Assembly (NCBI GenBank): GCA_900768805.1
Contig: CAAGEF010000097.1
Location: 1-11,310 of the forward strand
Direction: 5' to 3'
Source of the DNA: Clostridia bacterium
Lineage (GTDB): Bacteria > Bacillota > Clostridia > TANB77 > CAG-508
DNA: 11,310 nucleotides
A program made the translations under genes and the position numbers. This document shows positions 1 through 4,879 of the stretch, piece by piece (the first letter of the stretch is position 1; the number at the start of each line of letters is the position of its first letter). Under the pieces are notes generated by a model. That model was not told the DNA's origin. It saw nothing but the letters and a program-made list of their open reading frames with translations, and made no database searches.

Positions 1-1
1 A

Positions 2-652
2 ATTAATAATATGACTTTAGAAGATGTTGGAAATAAAATTTGTAAATCAAAAGTTACTATATGTAAATATGAGAATAATGAAATTTTACCAGATTTTTAT
101 ACTTTATTAGAATTATGTAATATTTTAAATTTAGATATTACACAATTATGTGAAGAAGTAGAACCAGAAGAATATGATTATGACAATCCATTTCAAAAAA
201 GAAAATTATATATGTATTATTATACTACTAATAAGTTGATTTTTTCAGTTATGGAATTACAAAAACAGGGAAATAAGTATAAAGTTCGTTTTTTTAATGG
301 AATAAAAAAAGAAAGTAAAAAGTTTGCTTATTATTATGAAGGAGAAATGATAAATGATAAAACAATAACATATTTTGATTTAAATACAAGTAGTAATAAT
401 AAGGTTAATGAAAAAGTTCAAATAATAGTTAATATTCCTTGGTCTGTAAATACAGAAGTTTATGATGGTTTATATACTGGAATGACTAGAAATGGATTAC
501 CAGTAGTAAAAAAGATTTTAGTGTCCAAAAGTGAAATAAAAGATTTTGAAAAATATGATACTCATTTAAAGTTTTCTAAAGAAGAAAGTAAAAAAATATA
601 TAAAGAAAATGCATTAGTTTTTAGTAATAGTGAATATGATGAATTTTTTTAG
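2..652 (+). CDS. XRE-family (HTH_3) transcriptional regulator, 5'-truncated by the contig edge
   Basis: The N-terminal 46 residues after the first visible ATG (position 11) match helices 2-5 of a Cro/C1-type helix-turn-helix: MTLEDVGNKI, then SKVTICKYENNE, then a helix ending LNLDITQL. The first helix of the fold is missing and the frame is open to the left edge, so the real start lies outside the window and ATG 11 is probably internal. The remaining ~165 residues form a lysine- and tyrosine-rich domain that I do not recognise. It could sense a ligand or protein partner, but nothing visible proves this. The gene ends in TAG at 650-652 and runs convergently into the RusA-family gene with a shared terminator. 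XRE regulators commonly accompany phage and mobile-element genes, which fits the neighbour. The class is fairly certain; the target is unknown. Confidence 0.8.
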   Translation: MNNMTLEDVGNKICKSKVTICKYENNEILPDFYTLLELCNILNLDITQLCEEVEPEEYDYDNPFQKRKLYMYYYTTNKLIFSVMELQKQGNKYKVRFFNGIKKESKKFAYYYEGEMINDKTITYFDLNTSSNNKVNEKVQIIVNIPWSVNTEVYDGLYTGMTRNGLPVVKKILVSKSEIKDFEKYDTHLKFSKEESKKIYKENALVFSNSEYDEFF

Positions 653-653
653 A

Positions 654-690
654 AAATAAAAAGTTGTGAAAATATCACAACTTTTTATTT
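654..690. terminator. Bidirectional intrinsic terminator between convergent genes
   Basis: A perfect 9-bp stem AAGTTGTGA / TCACAACTT (661-669 with 675-683) encloses a 5-base loop. A-runs on the left and T-runs on the right extend the pairing to about 654-690. Read in either direction the hairpin is followed by a U-rich tract, so it can end both the XRE transcript (+) and the RusA-family transcript (-). The TAA of the latter (685-687) lies inside the extended stem. Confidence 0.88.
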
Positions 691-1059
691 TGTATTTATT
701 TCTTCAATTTCTACAATAACTTTATTTTTTTTATCATACAAAAAGGTATCAGAAAAACCAACAACATAGTTTTGAGTATCATTTTTTAAAACATTAGCTT
801 TAACTAAAGCATCTAAAATAAATTTTTTAGCAAAGCAAATATTATCTAAATCTCTTTTTTTATTTGCTTCTACCCATGTAAAATGAATTTTTACAGAATT
901 TTCTATTCTTAAATTTTTTAATTGCTCCTTTATATCTGCCCAAATATTTATTTCTGTATCTTCTTTCATTTTTGCTCCGATATATCTATTTGTTCTACAT
1001 GCTTGAGTATATTCATTAAGACTAGGCAGTTTATTATTTATTTCAAATTTATATTTCAT
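685..1059 (-). CDS. RusA-family Holliday-junction endodeoxyribonuclease
   Basis: The product is about 124 residues, the usual length for RusA-family resolvases. These dimeric Mg2+-dependent enzymes cut four-way DNA junctions and are found mostly in phages and integrated elements. Recognisable landmarks are the N-terminal LPSLNEYTQACRTNRYIGAK block, the acidic KKRDLDNICFAKKFILDAL segment with the paired catalytic-type aspartates, and a third acidic position in VLKNDTQNYVVGFSD. I chose ATG 1059 (protein MKYKFEINNK) because AGGA stands 8 bases upstream. The longer open frame to 1119 adds a hydrophobic extension without family similarity. No integrase, terminase or structural phage gene is visible, so this looks like a remnant or a domesticated gene. 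The family call is firm; activity is inferred from the retained aspartates. Confidence 0.88.
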   Translation of the reverse strand: MKYKFEINNKLPSLNEYTQACRTNRYIGAKMKEDTEINIWADIKEQLKNLRIENSVKIHFTWVEANKKRDLDNICFAKKFILDALVKANVLKNDTQNYVVGFSDTFLYDKKNKVIVEIEEINTK

Positions 1060-1283
1060 AAAACTAATCCTTTGCAATATATTAATAATCTTTAAAAATA
1101 TTAAATAAAATGTTAACAAAATTTATAATTTTATATTAACAATTATATATAGTAAAAAGAATACTATAAACTTTTAATATTCTATCAAAAGAACAAAATT
1201 TTGTAAAGTTTCAAAAAAATAAATTTTTTTTTAATATTAGAAAAAAACATAAAAATATAAAGAATACTAAAAAAAATAAAATA

Positions 1284-1339
1284 AAAAGTTTCTTGAAAGT
1301 TAATTTTTTTAAATAAAATTTAATTATTATGAAACTTTT
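1284..1339. repeat. 9-bp inverted repeat in intergenic region
   Basis: AAAAGTTTC at 1284-1292 is the exact reverse complement of GAAACTTTT at 1331-1339. The intervening bases are nearly all A and T and could extend the pairing imperfectly. A third copy of the AAAGTTTC word occurs near 1206. Function is unknown; in sequence this AT-rich, chance is a real possibility. Confidence 0.4.
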
Positions 1340-1350
1340 GTTAATTAGAA

Positions 1351-1434
1351 ATATATGATTAAAAATAGTATACTATAATTGATATATTTATAATTCATCT
1401 AAGCAATATTTTTTAATCATATATAGTTTTTTTT
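1351..1434 (+). terminator. Large hairpin plus T8 tract; terminator-like, no gene in front of it
   Basis: A perfect 15-bp inverted repeat (1351-1365 with 1410-1424, ATATATGATTAAAAA and its complement) encloses 44 bases and is followed almost directly by eight T residues (1427-1434). The loop carries the perfect palindrome ATAGTATACTAT (1365-1376). On the + strand this has the layout of an intrinsic terminator, but there is no + strand gene between 1060 and 1350 for it to serve. It may end a small untranslated RNA or be part of a structured leader. The stem is almost purely A/T, so it would be weak. Confidence 0.4.
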
Positions 1435-1499
1435 CTTATAATTTTAAATATTTTATTTCTAATTTTATTTATTTCAATCTAATAATATATAAATATATC

Positions 1500-1524
1500 A
1501 AAAAGGACTGAACAGGTCCTTTTT
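1500..1524 (+). terminator. Intrinsic terminator-like hairpin
   Basis: AAAAAGGAC (1500-1508) pairs perfectly with GTCCTTTTT (1516-1524) around the 7-base loop TGAACAG. The GGAC/GTCC core is the only G+C-rich patch in this region and the 3' arm is a T-tract. It lies upstream of the sigma-A promoter for the next gene, so it probably insulates that promoter from transcription arriving from the left. Confidence 0.65.
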
Positions 1525-1543
1525 ATAATTTTAAAAAAGAATA

Positions 1544-1572
1544 TTGAAAAAAAATATTTTTATAGGTATACT
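1544..1572 (+). promoter_or_regulatory. Sigma-A type promoter for the membrane-protein cassette
   Basis: TTGAAA (1544-1549) and TATACT (1567-1572) are separated by 17 bases, each one mismatch from the housekeeping consensus. The expected start near 1579 gives a leader of about 20 bases before ATG 1600, with the AGGAGTGA ribosome site inside it. This is the clearest promoter in the window. Confidence 0.65.
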
Positions 1573-1599
1573 AAATATAAAATTTTTAGGAGTGATTTT

Positions 1600-1827
1600 A
1601 TGGATAGAGATAAAAATAATACAATGTTAATGTTTTTTGGAGCAATTGCTTTAATAGTAATAATGTTGATATCAACAATTATAAGTATTGTTAAGATATC
1701 ACATACTTTAAGTGAAAATAAAAAGAATTCTCAGATAGAAGTTGTTAACGAAGTTCAAGAGGATACAAATTCTAATATAACAAATAGTGAAAATACAAAT
1801 AGAAGTAAAATGTATGGAGATGAATAA
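1600..1827 (+). CDS. Small single-pass membrane protein, function unknown
   Basis: This 75-residue protein has a short charged N-terminus (MDRDKNN), one strong membrane segment at about residues 8-31 (MLMFFGAIALIVIMLISTII) and a polar Asn/Glu/Ser-rich tail of ~40 residues. By the positive-inside rule the tail's orientation is ambiguous. ATG 1600 is set by the strong AGGAGTGA site at 1589-1596. It opens a co-directional cassette of four membrane proteins, and its stop is two bases before the TTG of the next gene, so translation is probably coupled. I do not recognise the family. Confidence 0.75.
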   Translation: MDRDKNNTMLMFFGAIALIVIMLISTIISIVKISHTLSENKKNSQIEVVNEVQEDTNSNITNSENTNRSKMYGDE

Positions 1828-1829
1828 GT

Positions 1830-2078
1830 TTGTTTATTAATTTTAAAAATAGAAATGGAGCTGTGCAAATAATTATTTCTTATTGTATTTTGTGGATTCC
1901 ATATATATTAAAGAAATTTACAGGAAATTTGAGTAAAGATATATTTTTTATATGTATATTATTATCAGTATTAGTAATGGTAGATGGAAAAATGAAGTAT
2001 AACACAAAATTTGTCAAACTTAACTTTTGGGTAATGATATTATTGTTAATTATAATGCTTGGCTTTCATATTTTATAA
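1830..2078 (+). CDS. Small multi-pass membrane protein, function unknown
   Basis: This 82-residue, very hydrophobic protein has about three membrane segments, at roughly residues 11-28, 37-52 and 66-82. It starts with TTG at 1830, two bases after the previous stop. The only ribosome-site candidate is GGAG (1816-1819) inside the end of the upstream gene, which suggests translational coupling. No ATG in frame would leave a sensible protein. The sequence resembles no family I can name. Its place between two membrane-protein genes and its clean open frame are the evidence that it is real. Confidence 0.6.
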   Translation: MFINFKNRNGAVQIIISYCILWIPYILKKFTGNLSKDIFFICILLSVLVMVDGKMKYNTKFVKLNFWVMILLLIIMLGFHIL

Positions 2079-2094
2079 AATTGGAATGGTAGAT

Positions 2095-2808
2095 ATGATT
2101 ATAGATTTTGAAAATATACCGATATATGGAATTTTTTTAGCTAGTTCTCTAATTATAAATTGTATTATGATATTTGTGTTAGGAAATTTACAAAAGCTTG
2201 ATAAAAATATATTATTATGTTCTTTAATATATGAAATGATAGGAATTATAGTTGGAGCAAAAATTTTAAATTTAATTCAAATCGAGGAAAATAAAAGTTT
2301 TTATTATGCTGGCTTTTCTGCTTATGGAGGAGTAATTGGTGGGATTTTGACATTATATGCTTTTGCAAGAATATATAATGTTTCTATAGGAAAATTATTA
2401 AATATTTATATTCCTGTTTTACCCATTTTGTATAGTGTATCAAAATTAGGATGTTTCTTTTCAGGATGTTGCTATGGAATAGTATATTCAGGAATTGGAA
2501 ATGTTACATATAATTACTCATCAGATGCTCCAATAGGAGTAAGTTTATTTCCAGTGCAATTGATTGAATCTATTGCTAATTTTATAATTTTCTTATATAT
2601 AATGAGTAGTTATAAGAAAAACTTAGAAAATACAAAAACAATTATAAATGTTTTTCTGCTTTGTGGAATTTGTAAATTTTGCTTGGAATTTTTTAGGAAT
2701 TCATGGTCTGGAACTTTATCATCAACACAAGTTATAAGTGTTTTGTTTATAGTAATTGGTTTGATTATGTTAATAATAGATATTGAAAAAAATAATAAAA
2801 ACAAATAA
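2095..2808 (+). CDS. Divergent prolipoprotein diacylglyceryl transferase (Lgt)-like membrane protein
   Basis: The protein is about 237 residues with roughly seven membrane segments, the size and layout of Lgt, which transfers diacylglyceryl from phosphatidylglycerol to the lipobox cysteine of prelipoproteins. The family pattern is visible: GFSAYGGVIGG corresponds to GMSFHGGLIG of E. coli Lgt, SKLGCFFSGCCYG to GRLGNFINGELWG, then FPVQLIES, then CLEFFRNSW. However, the His of the HGG motif is Tyr (about Y77), the Arg of GRLGN is Lys (K117), and the Asn and Glu of that signature are Cys (C120, C125, with C126 beside it). Only the C-terminal Arg (R201) is kept. I infer a paralogue with altered chemistry rather than the housekeeping Lgt. 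The start is uncertain: ATG 2095 has GGA 9 bases upstream, while ATG 2086 or an overlapping TTG at 2059 are possible. Confidence 0.8.
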   Translation: MIIDFENIPIYGIFLASSLIINCIMIFVLGNLQKLDKNILLCSLIYEMIGIIVGAKILNLIQIEENKSFYYAGFSAYGGVIGGILTLYAFARIYNVSIGKLLNIYIPVLPILYSVSKLGCFFSGCCYGIVYSGIGNVTYNYSSDAPIGVSLFPVQLIESIANFIIFLYIMSSYKKNLENTKTIINVFLLCGICKFCLEFFRNSWSGTLSSTQVISVLFIVIGLIMLIIDIEKNNKNK

Positions 2809-2820
2809 TTGGAGGGTAAA

Positions 2821-3243
2821 ATGAAAGAAAAAGCTTATTGGTTTTTTGTGATTATTCTAATAATTTTATCAATTTGTGGAATTTATAATTTTTTAAATCC
2901 AATAAAGAGTTTAAATGATAATGAAAAAGTTGTTTCAGAAGGAAAAATTTTACTAATAACAAAAGATTATGAATATAATGATAATTCACAATATGTTGAA
3001 AAATATGTTGCTGAAGTTTTAACAAATAATAATAATGAACATATAAGTATAAATTTAAGTAATAAAGATGTTTCTAAATATAAAGAGAATGATAAAATAA
3101 ATTACTATGAGAATAAAGGTGAATTTTTTATTACAGATGAAGCAAAAACTCCTACTACTGGTGGAGTTAGTTGGCTTATCTTAGTAGGAATGGAAATAGT
3201 AATAATTATAATATTAACTATAAAGAAGTTTAAGAACAAATAG
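2821..3243 (+). CDS. Two-pass membrane protein with an extracytoplasmic domain, function unknown
   Basis: This 140-residue protein has an N-terminal membrane segment (about residues 6-25, WFFVIILIILSICGIYNF), a polar ~85-residue middle rich in Asn, Lys and Glu, and a C-terminal segment (about 115-133, WLILVGMEIVIIIILTI) ending in a basic KKFKNK. The middle looks like a small beta domain (GKILLITKDYEY...KYVAEVLTNN), as in DUF3592-type proteins, but that likeness is only suggestive. ATG 2821 is favoured because the GGAGGG ribosome site (2811-2816) stands just upstream; a TTG at 2809 would place that site inside the gene. It is the last gene before sigG, with no terminator between, so read-through into sigG is possible. 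Confidence 0.7.
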   Translation: MKEKAYWFFVIILIILSICGIYNFLNPIKSLNDNEKVVSEGKILLITKDYEYNDNSQYVEKYVAEVLTNNNNEHISINLSNKDVSKYKENDKINYYENKGEFFITDEAKTPTTGGVSWLILVGMEIVIIIILTIKKFKNK

Positions 3244-3247
3244 TTTT

Positions 3248-3276
3248 GAATAAAAAAACTCAATTTGGAAATAATG
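3248..3276 (+). promoter_or_regulatory. Candidate sigma-F/sigma-G type promoter of sigG
   Basis: GAATA (3248-3252) resembles the -35 element of forespore promoters, and GGAAATAATG (3267-3276) fits the sigma-F/G -10 pattern GGnRAnAmTn at every defined position. The gap is 14 bases, one short of the usual 15. In known spore-formers sigG is switched on by sigma-F and then by its own product. The -35 has one mismatch and the sequence is AT-rich, so this is a reasoned candidate only. Confidence 0.45.
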
Positions 3277-3287
3277 TAAGTACATTA
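3272..3287. promoter_or_regulatory. Palindrome TAATGTA-AG-TACATTA, possible operator of sigG
   Basis: Two 7-base arms flank a 2-base centre and overlap the end of the candidate forespore -10 element. The symmetry and placement suit binding of a dimeric regulator near the sigG transcription start. No protein is assigned to it. Confidence 0.35.
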
Positions 3288-3309
3288 AATTCAAAGGGGG
3301 TTTTTTATT

Positions 3310-4085
3310 TTGATAAATAAGGTAGAAATTTGTGGAGTAAACACTTCCAAATTACCTGTGCTATCAAATGAAGAAAAACAAGAACTTTTAGTAAAAATAA
3401 AAAATGGTGATATTGAAGCAAGGGAGAAATTTATACAGGGTAACTTAAGGTTAGTATTATCTGTTGTTCAACGTTTTGGTGGAAGAGGTGAAAATCCGGA
3501 TGATTTGTTTCAAATAGGTTGCATACGGTTTAATAAAAGCAATAGATAATTTTGATATAAGTCAAGAAGTTCAATTCTCTACTTATCGGAGTACCGATGA
3601 TTATAGGAGAGATTAGAAGATATTTAAGAGATAATAATATGGTTAGAGTTAGCAGATCTGTAAGAGATCTAGCATATAAAGTTCTTCAGGAAAAAGAAAA
3701 AATATTGAAAGAAAAAGGAAGAGATGCTACAATAGATGAACTTGCCAAAAATTTACAAGTTGAAAGAGAAGATATTGTTTTAAGTTTAGATGCTATACAA
3801 GATCCAGTATCGTTACAAGAACCTGTATATAATGATGGACAAGATAGTGTTTATATAATGGATCAGATAAAAGATACTAAAAATACAGCAGAACAATGGA
3901 TAGATAATCTTGCTATTTCAGAAGCTATTAAAAAATTAAATGATAAAGAGAAAATGATAATCGATAAGAGATTTTTTTGTGCTAAAACTCAAATGGAAGT
4001 TGCTGATGAAATTGGAATATCTCAAGCACAAGTTTCAAGAATTGAAAAAAATGCAATAGATCATATAAAAAGATTATATAAATAG
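3310..4085 (+). CDS. sigG: RNA polymerase forespore sigma factor SigG, split by two +1 frameshifts at CGG
   Basis: SigG directs late gene expression in the forespore. Pieced together, this gene encodes 257 residues closely matching Bacillus SigG (260) throughout. The start KVEICGVNTSKLPVL is diagnostic of SigG, followed by region 2 (GNLRLVLSVVQRF, DDLFQIGCIG, FSTYGVPMIIGEIRRYLRD), region 3 (SVRDLAYKVLQEKEK, DAIQDPVSLQEP) and the region 4.2 helix-turn-helix (TQMEVADEIGISQAQVSRIEK). Residues 1-72 are in one frame (3310-3525). An extra C at 3526 shifts to a second frame for 20 codons (3527-3586). An extra C at 3587 shifts to a third that runs to TAG 4085. Without shifting, the ribosome stops at TAA 3547-3549 after 79 residues; with only the first shift it stops at TAG 3614-3616. 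The start is TTG 3310, with a strong AAAGGGGG site 9 bases upstream and the expected SigG N-terminus. No other lesion is visible. Identity is certain; how it is expressed is open. Confidence 0.93.
3523..3529 (+). other. First +1 frameshift site in sigG: ATA-C-GGT
   Basis: In the incoming frame the ribosome reads GGT TGC ATA CGG. Homology demands Ile then Gly (the CIGL motif of region 2.2), obtained only if C3526 is skipped and GGT is read. The unshifted frame meets TAA at 3547. An AGGT lies three bases upstream of the ATA, the same spacing as the Shine-Dalgarno-like stimulator in the prfB (release factor 2) frameshift, though GGT TGC is also constrained by the conserved Gly-Cys. Slippage of the P-site Ile tRNA from AUA to UAC would give poor pairing, so direct out-of-frame entry of glycyl-tRNA at a stalled CGG is the likelier mechanism, if this is real. 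Confidence 0.65.
3584..3590 (+). other. Second +1 frameshift site in sigG: TAT-C-GGA
   Basis: In the second frame the ribosome reads TCT ACT TAT CGG. The conserved FSTY(A/G)VPMIIGE motif is restored only by skipping C3587 and reading GGA GTA CCG ATG. Unshifted translation ends at TAG 3614-3616. The site shares with the first the A/T-rich P-site codon, a CGG in the A site and a glycine +1 codon. It also sits in a small hairpin, ATCGG-AGTA-CCGAT (3585-3598), in which the CGG is paired. GGAG (3588-3591) lies five bases before ATG 3597, so an internal start giving a 162-residue C-terminal fragment is also conceivable. Confidence 0.65.
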
Positions 4086-4103
4086 AAATGTAAAAGCAAA
4101 AAC

Positions 4104-4154
4104 GACTATGTTTTTTGGAAATATACAAAGAACATAGTCATTTTTAGTTTTTTT
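4104..4154. terminator. Bidirectional terminator between sigG and ylmC-like gene
   Basis: GACTATGTT (4104-4112) pairs perfectly with AACATAGTC (4131-4139) around an 18-base loop. On the + strand it is followed by T-runs (4141-4145, 4148-4154), serving sigG. On the - strand it is followed by GTTTTTGCTTTTA, serving the convergent gene that ends at 4161. Confidence 0.85.
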
Positions 4155-4160
4155 ATAGCA

Positions 4161-4394
4161 TTATATTTCTACAAGAATGATTTCATCTCCTATACATTTT
4201 ATTGAATCCCATGGTATAGATATTTCTTCTGATGAAGTTAAAAATCCTAAAAATTTTGATGTTCCAGGAACTATTATTGATGTAATATTTCCCGTACTTA
4301 AGTCAGCAGTAACATCTTGAACAAAACCTAGTTTTTGAGCATTTTTTATATTAATAACTTCTTTATGTTTAAAATCTAAGCCTTTTGAATACAT
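4161..4394 (-). CDS. YlmC/YmxH-family PRC-barrel sporulation-associated protein
   Basis: This 77-residue protein is one small PRC-barrel-like beta domain. It has the family pattern of an N-terminal EVINIKNAQKLGFVQDV strand pair (compare 'KDVVNV..GKKLG.I.D'), an IIVPG turn and the closing IPWDSIKCIGDEIILVE, where the W-x-x-I-x-x-I-G-x-D/E-x-I-x-V ending is typical. Members of this family are common in spore-formers, and in Bacillus a ylmC gene lies just downstream of sigG, so the neighbourhood is conserved although the gene here points the other way. Its biochemical role is not established. ATG 4394 is favoured by AGGTGA ending 5 bases upstream; an in-frame GTG-ATG at 4403/4400 overlaps that site. 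Confidence 0.85.
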   Translation of the reverse strand: MYSKGLDFKHKEVINIKNAQKLGFVQDVTADLSTGNITSIIVPGTSKFLGFLTSSEEISIPWDSIKCIGDEIILVEI

Positions 4395-4403
4395 ATTCAT
4401 CAC

Positions 4404-4494
4404 CTATAATATACTATGAAGTAAATTTGTTTTTTATGTATAACAAACTAAAATTATGGAAAAAATTATATAAAATAGATTGTAGGAGGAGTTT
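4404..4494. promoter_or_regulatory. Divergent promoter region
   Basis: These ~90 bases separate the ylmC-like gene (-) from the spoIVF-like operon (+), so they must carry promoters in both directions. The only firm element is the strong ribosome site AGGAGGAG at 4484-4491. TATAAA occurs at 4469-4474 on the + strand but has no matching -35, and I found no good sigma-E type promoter. Confidence 0.35.
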
Positions 4495-4812
4495 ATGGTA
4501 AATAATAAGTTGAAAAATATAATTGTTTTAAAAGGTATGGCATCAAATGTTGTTCAAGAGGCTATTGTTATATTAAGACCTAATATTGAATTTGAAAAAT
4601 GTAATTCTTTATATAAAAATAAAGAAAATAATCTATTTAATAATAAAAAGAAAAGTGTGGTTTCAGAAGCAGAATATGTTATTAGTAATTATATAAAAGA
4701 AATTGAAAATACAAATTCTAGAAGGAGAACTAAAAAGTTAGAAAATAAATATAAATTTTCAAAAATATTAAATGTAATATTGTTTATATGTTTTTTAATA
4801 AGTGTAATTTAA
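4495..4812 (+). CDS. Tail-anchored membrane protein of unknown function, first gene of spoIVF-like operon
   Basis: The 105-residue protein has a small N-terminal domain (KNIIVLKGMASNVVQEAIVI followed by LRPN), a basic, polar middle with a YVISNYIKEIE helix and a RRRTKKLENK cluster, and a single hydrophobic segment at the extreme C-terminus (about residues 90-105, ILNVILFICFLISVI). That makes it a likely tail-anchored protein with its bulk in the cytoplasm. ATG 4495 follows AGGAGGAG with a 3-base gap, the strongest ribosome site in the operon. It precedes the SpoIVFA/SpoIVFB-like pair in the same direction with a short gap, so a role in the same membrane complex is plausible by position only. 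I do not recognise the family. Confidence 0.75.
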   Translation: MVNNKLKNIIVLKGMASNVVQEAIVILRPNIEFEKCNSLYKNKENNLFNNKKKSVVSEAEYVISNYIKEIENTNSRRRTKKLENKYKFSKILNVILFICFLISVI

Positions 4813-4879
4813 GAGAATAATTTATTTCTTTTGTGAATATATTTTGAGTAAGAAAAAGGCTTTGAAAGGATTGAAGATT

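Larger units (their letters stand above)
1060..1599. other. Gene-free AT-rich intergenic region with structured elements
   Basis: I find no convincing coding sequence in these 540 bases. They contain homopolymeric A and T runs, an inverted repeat AAAAGTTTC / GAAACTTTT (1284-1292 with 1331-1339), and a larger inverted repeat followed by a T-tract (1351-1434) that has a 12-bp perfect palindrome in its loop (1365-1376). They also contain a terminator-like hairpin at 1500-1524 and a sigma-A promoter serving the gene at 1600. The promoter of the RusA-family gene must also lie here, but I could not single it out in such AT-rich sequence. Confidence 0.7.

Noticed and set aside
1060..1180. Promoter for the RusA-family gene (TTGTTA boxes on the minus strand)
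   Set aside because: Several TTGTTA words occur, but none has a convincing -10 element at the right distance.
2610..2804. Open frame of 64 codons on the minus strand
   Set aside because: It lies wholly inside the Lgt-like gene, has no ribosome site, and its composition is that of an antisense reading.
3518..3543. Hairpin GTTGC/GCAAT around the first shift site
   Set aside because: The stem has only four Watson-Crick pairs plus a G-U, with a 16-base loop; too weak to claim.
3310..4085. sigG as an ordinary decayed pseudogene
   Set aside because: Only two lesions are present, both the same kind (extra C before GG), and all conserved regions, the start, the ribosome site and the terminator are intact. 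Decay is not excluded, but it does not explain the matching sites.
3310..4085. sigG as two separate proteins (79 and 162 residues) forming a split sigma factor
   Set aside because: The 20 codons between 3527 and 3586 still encode the conserved SigG residues in the +1 frame, and they would be lost in a split. An internal start at 3597 is kept only as a side possibility.
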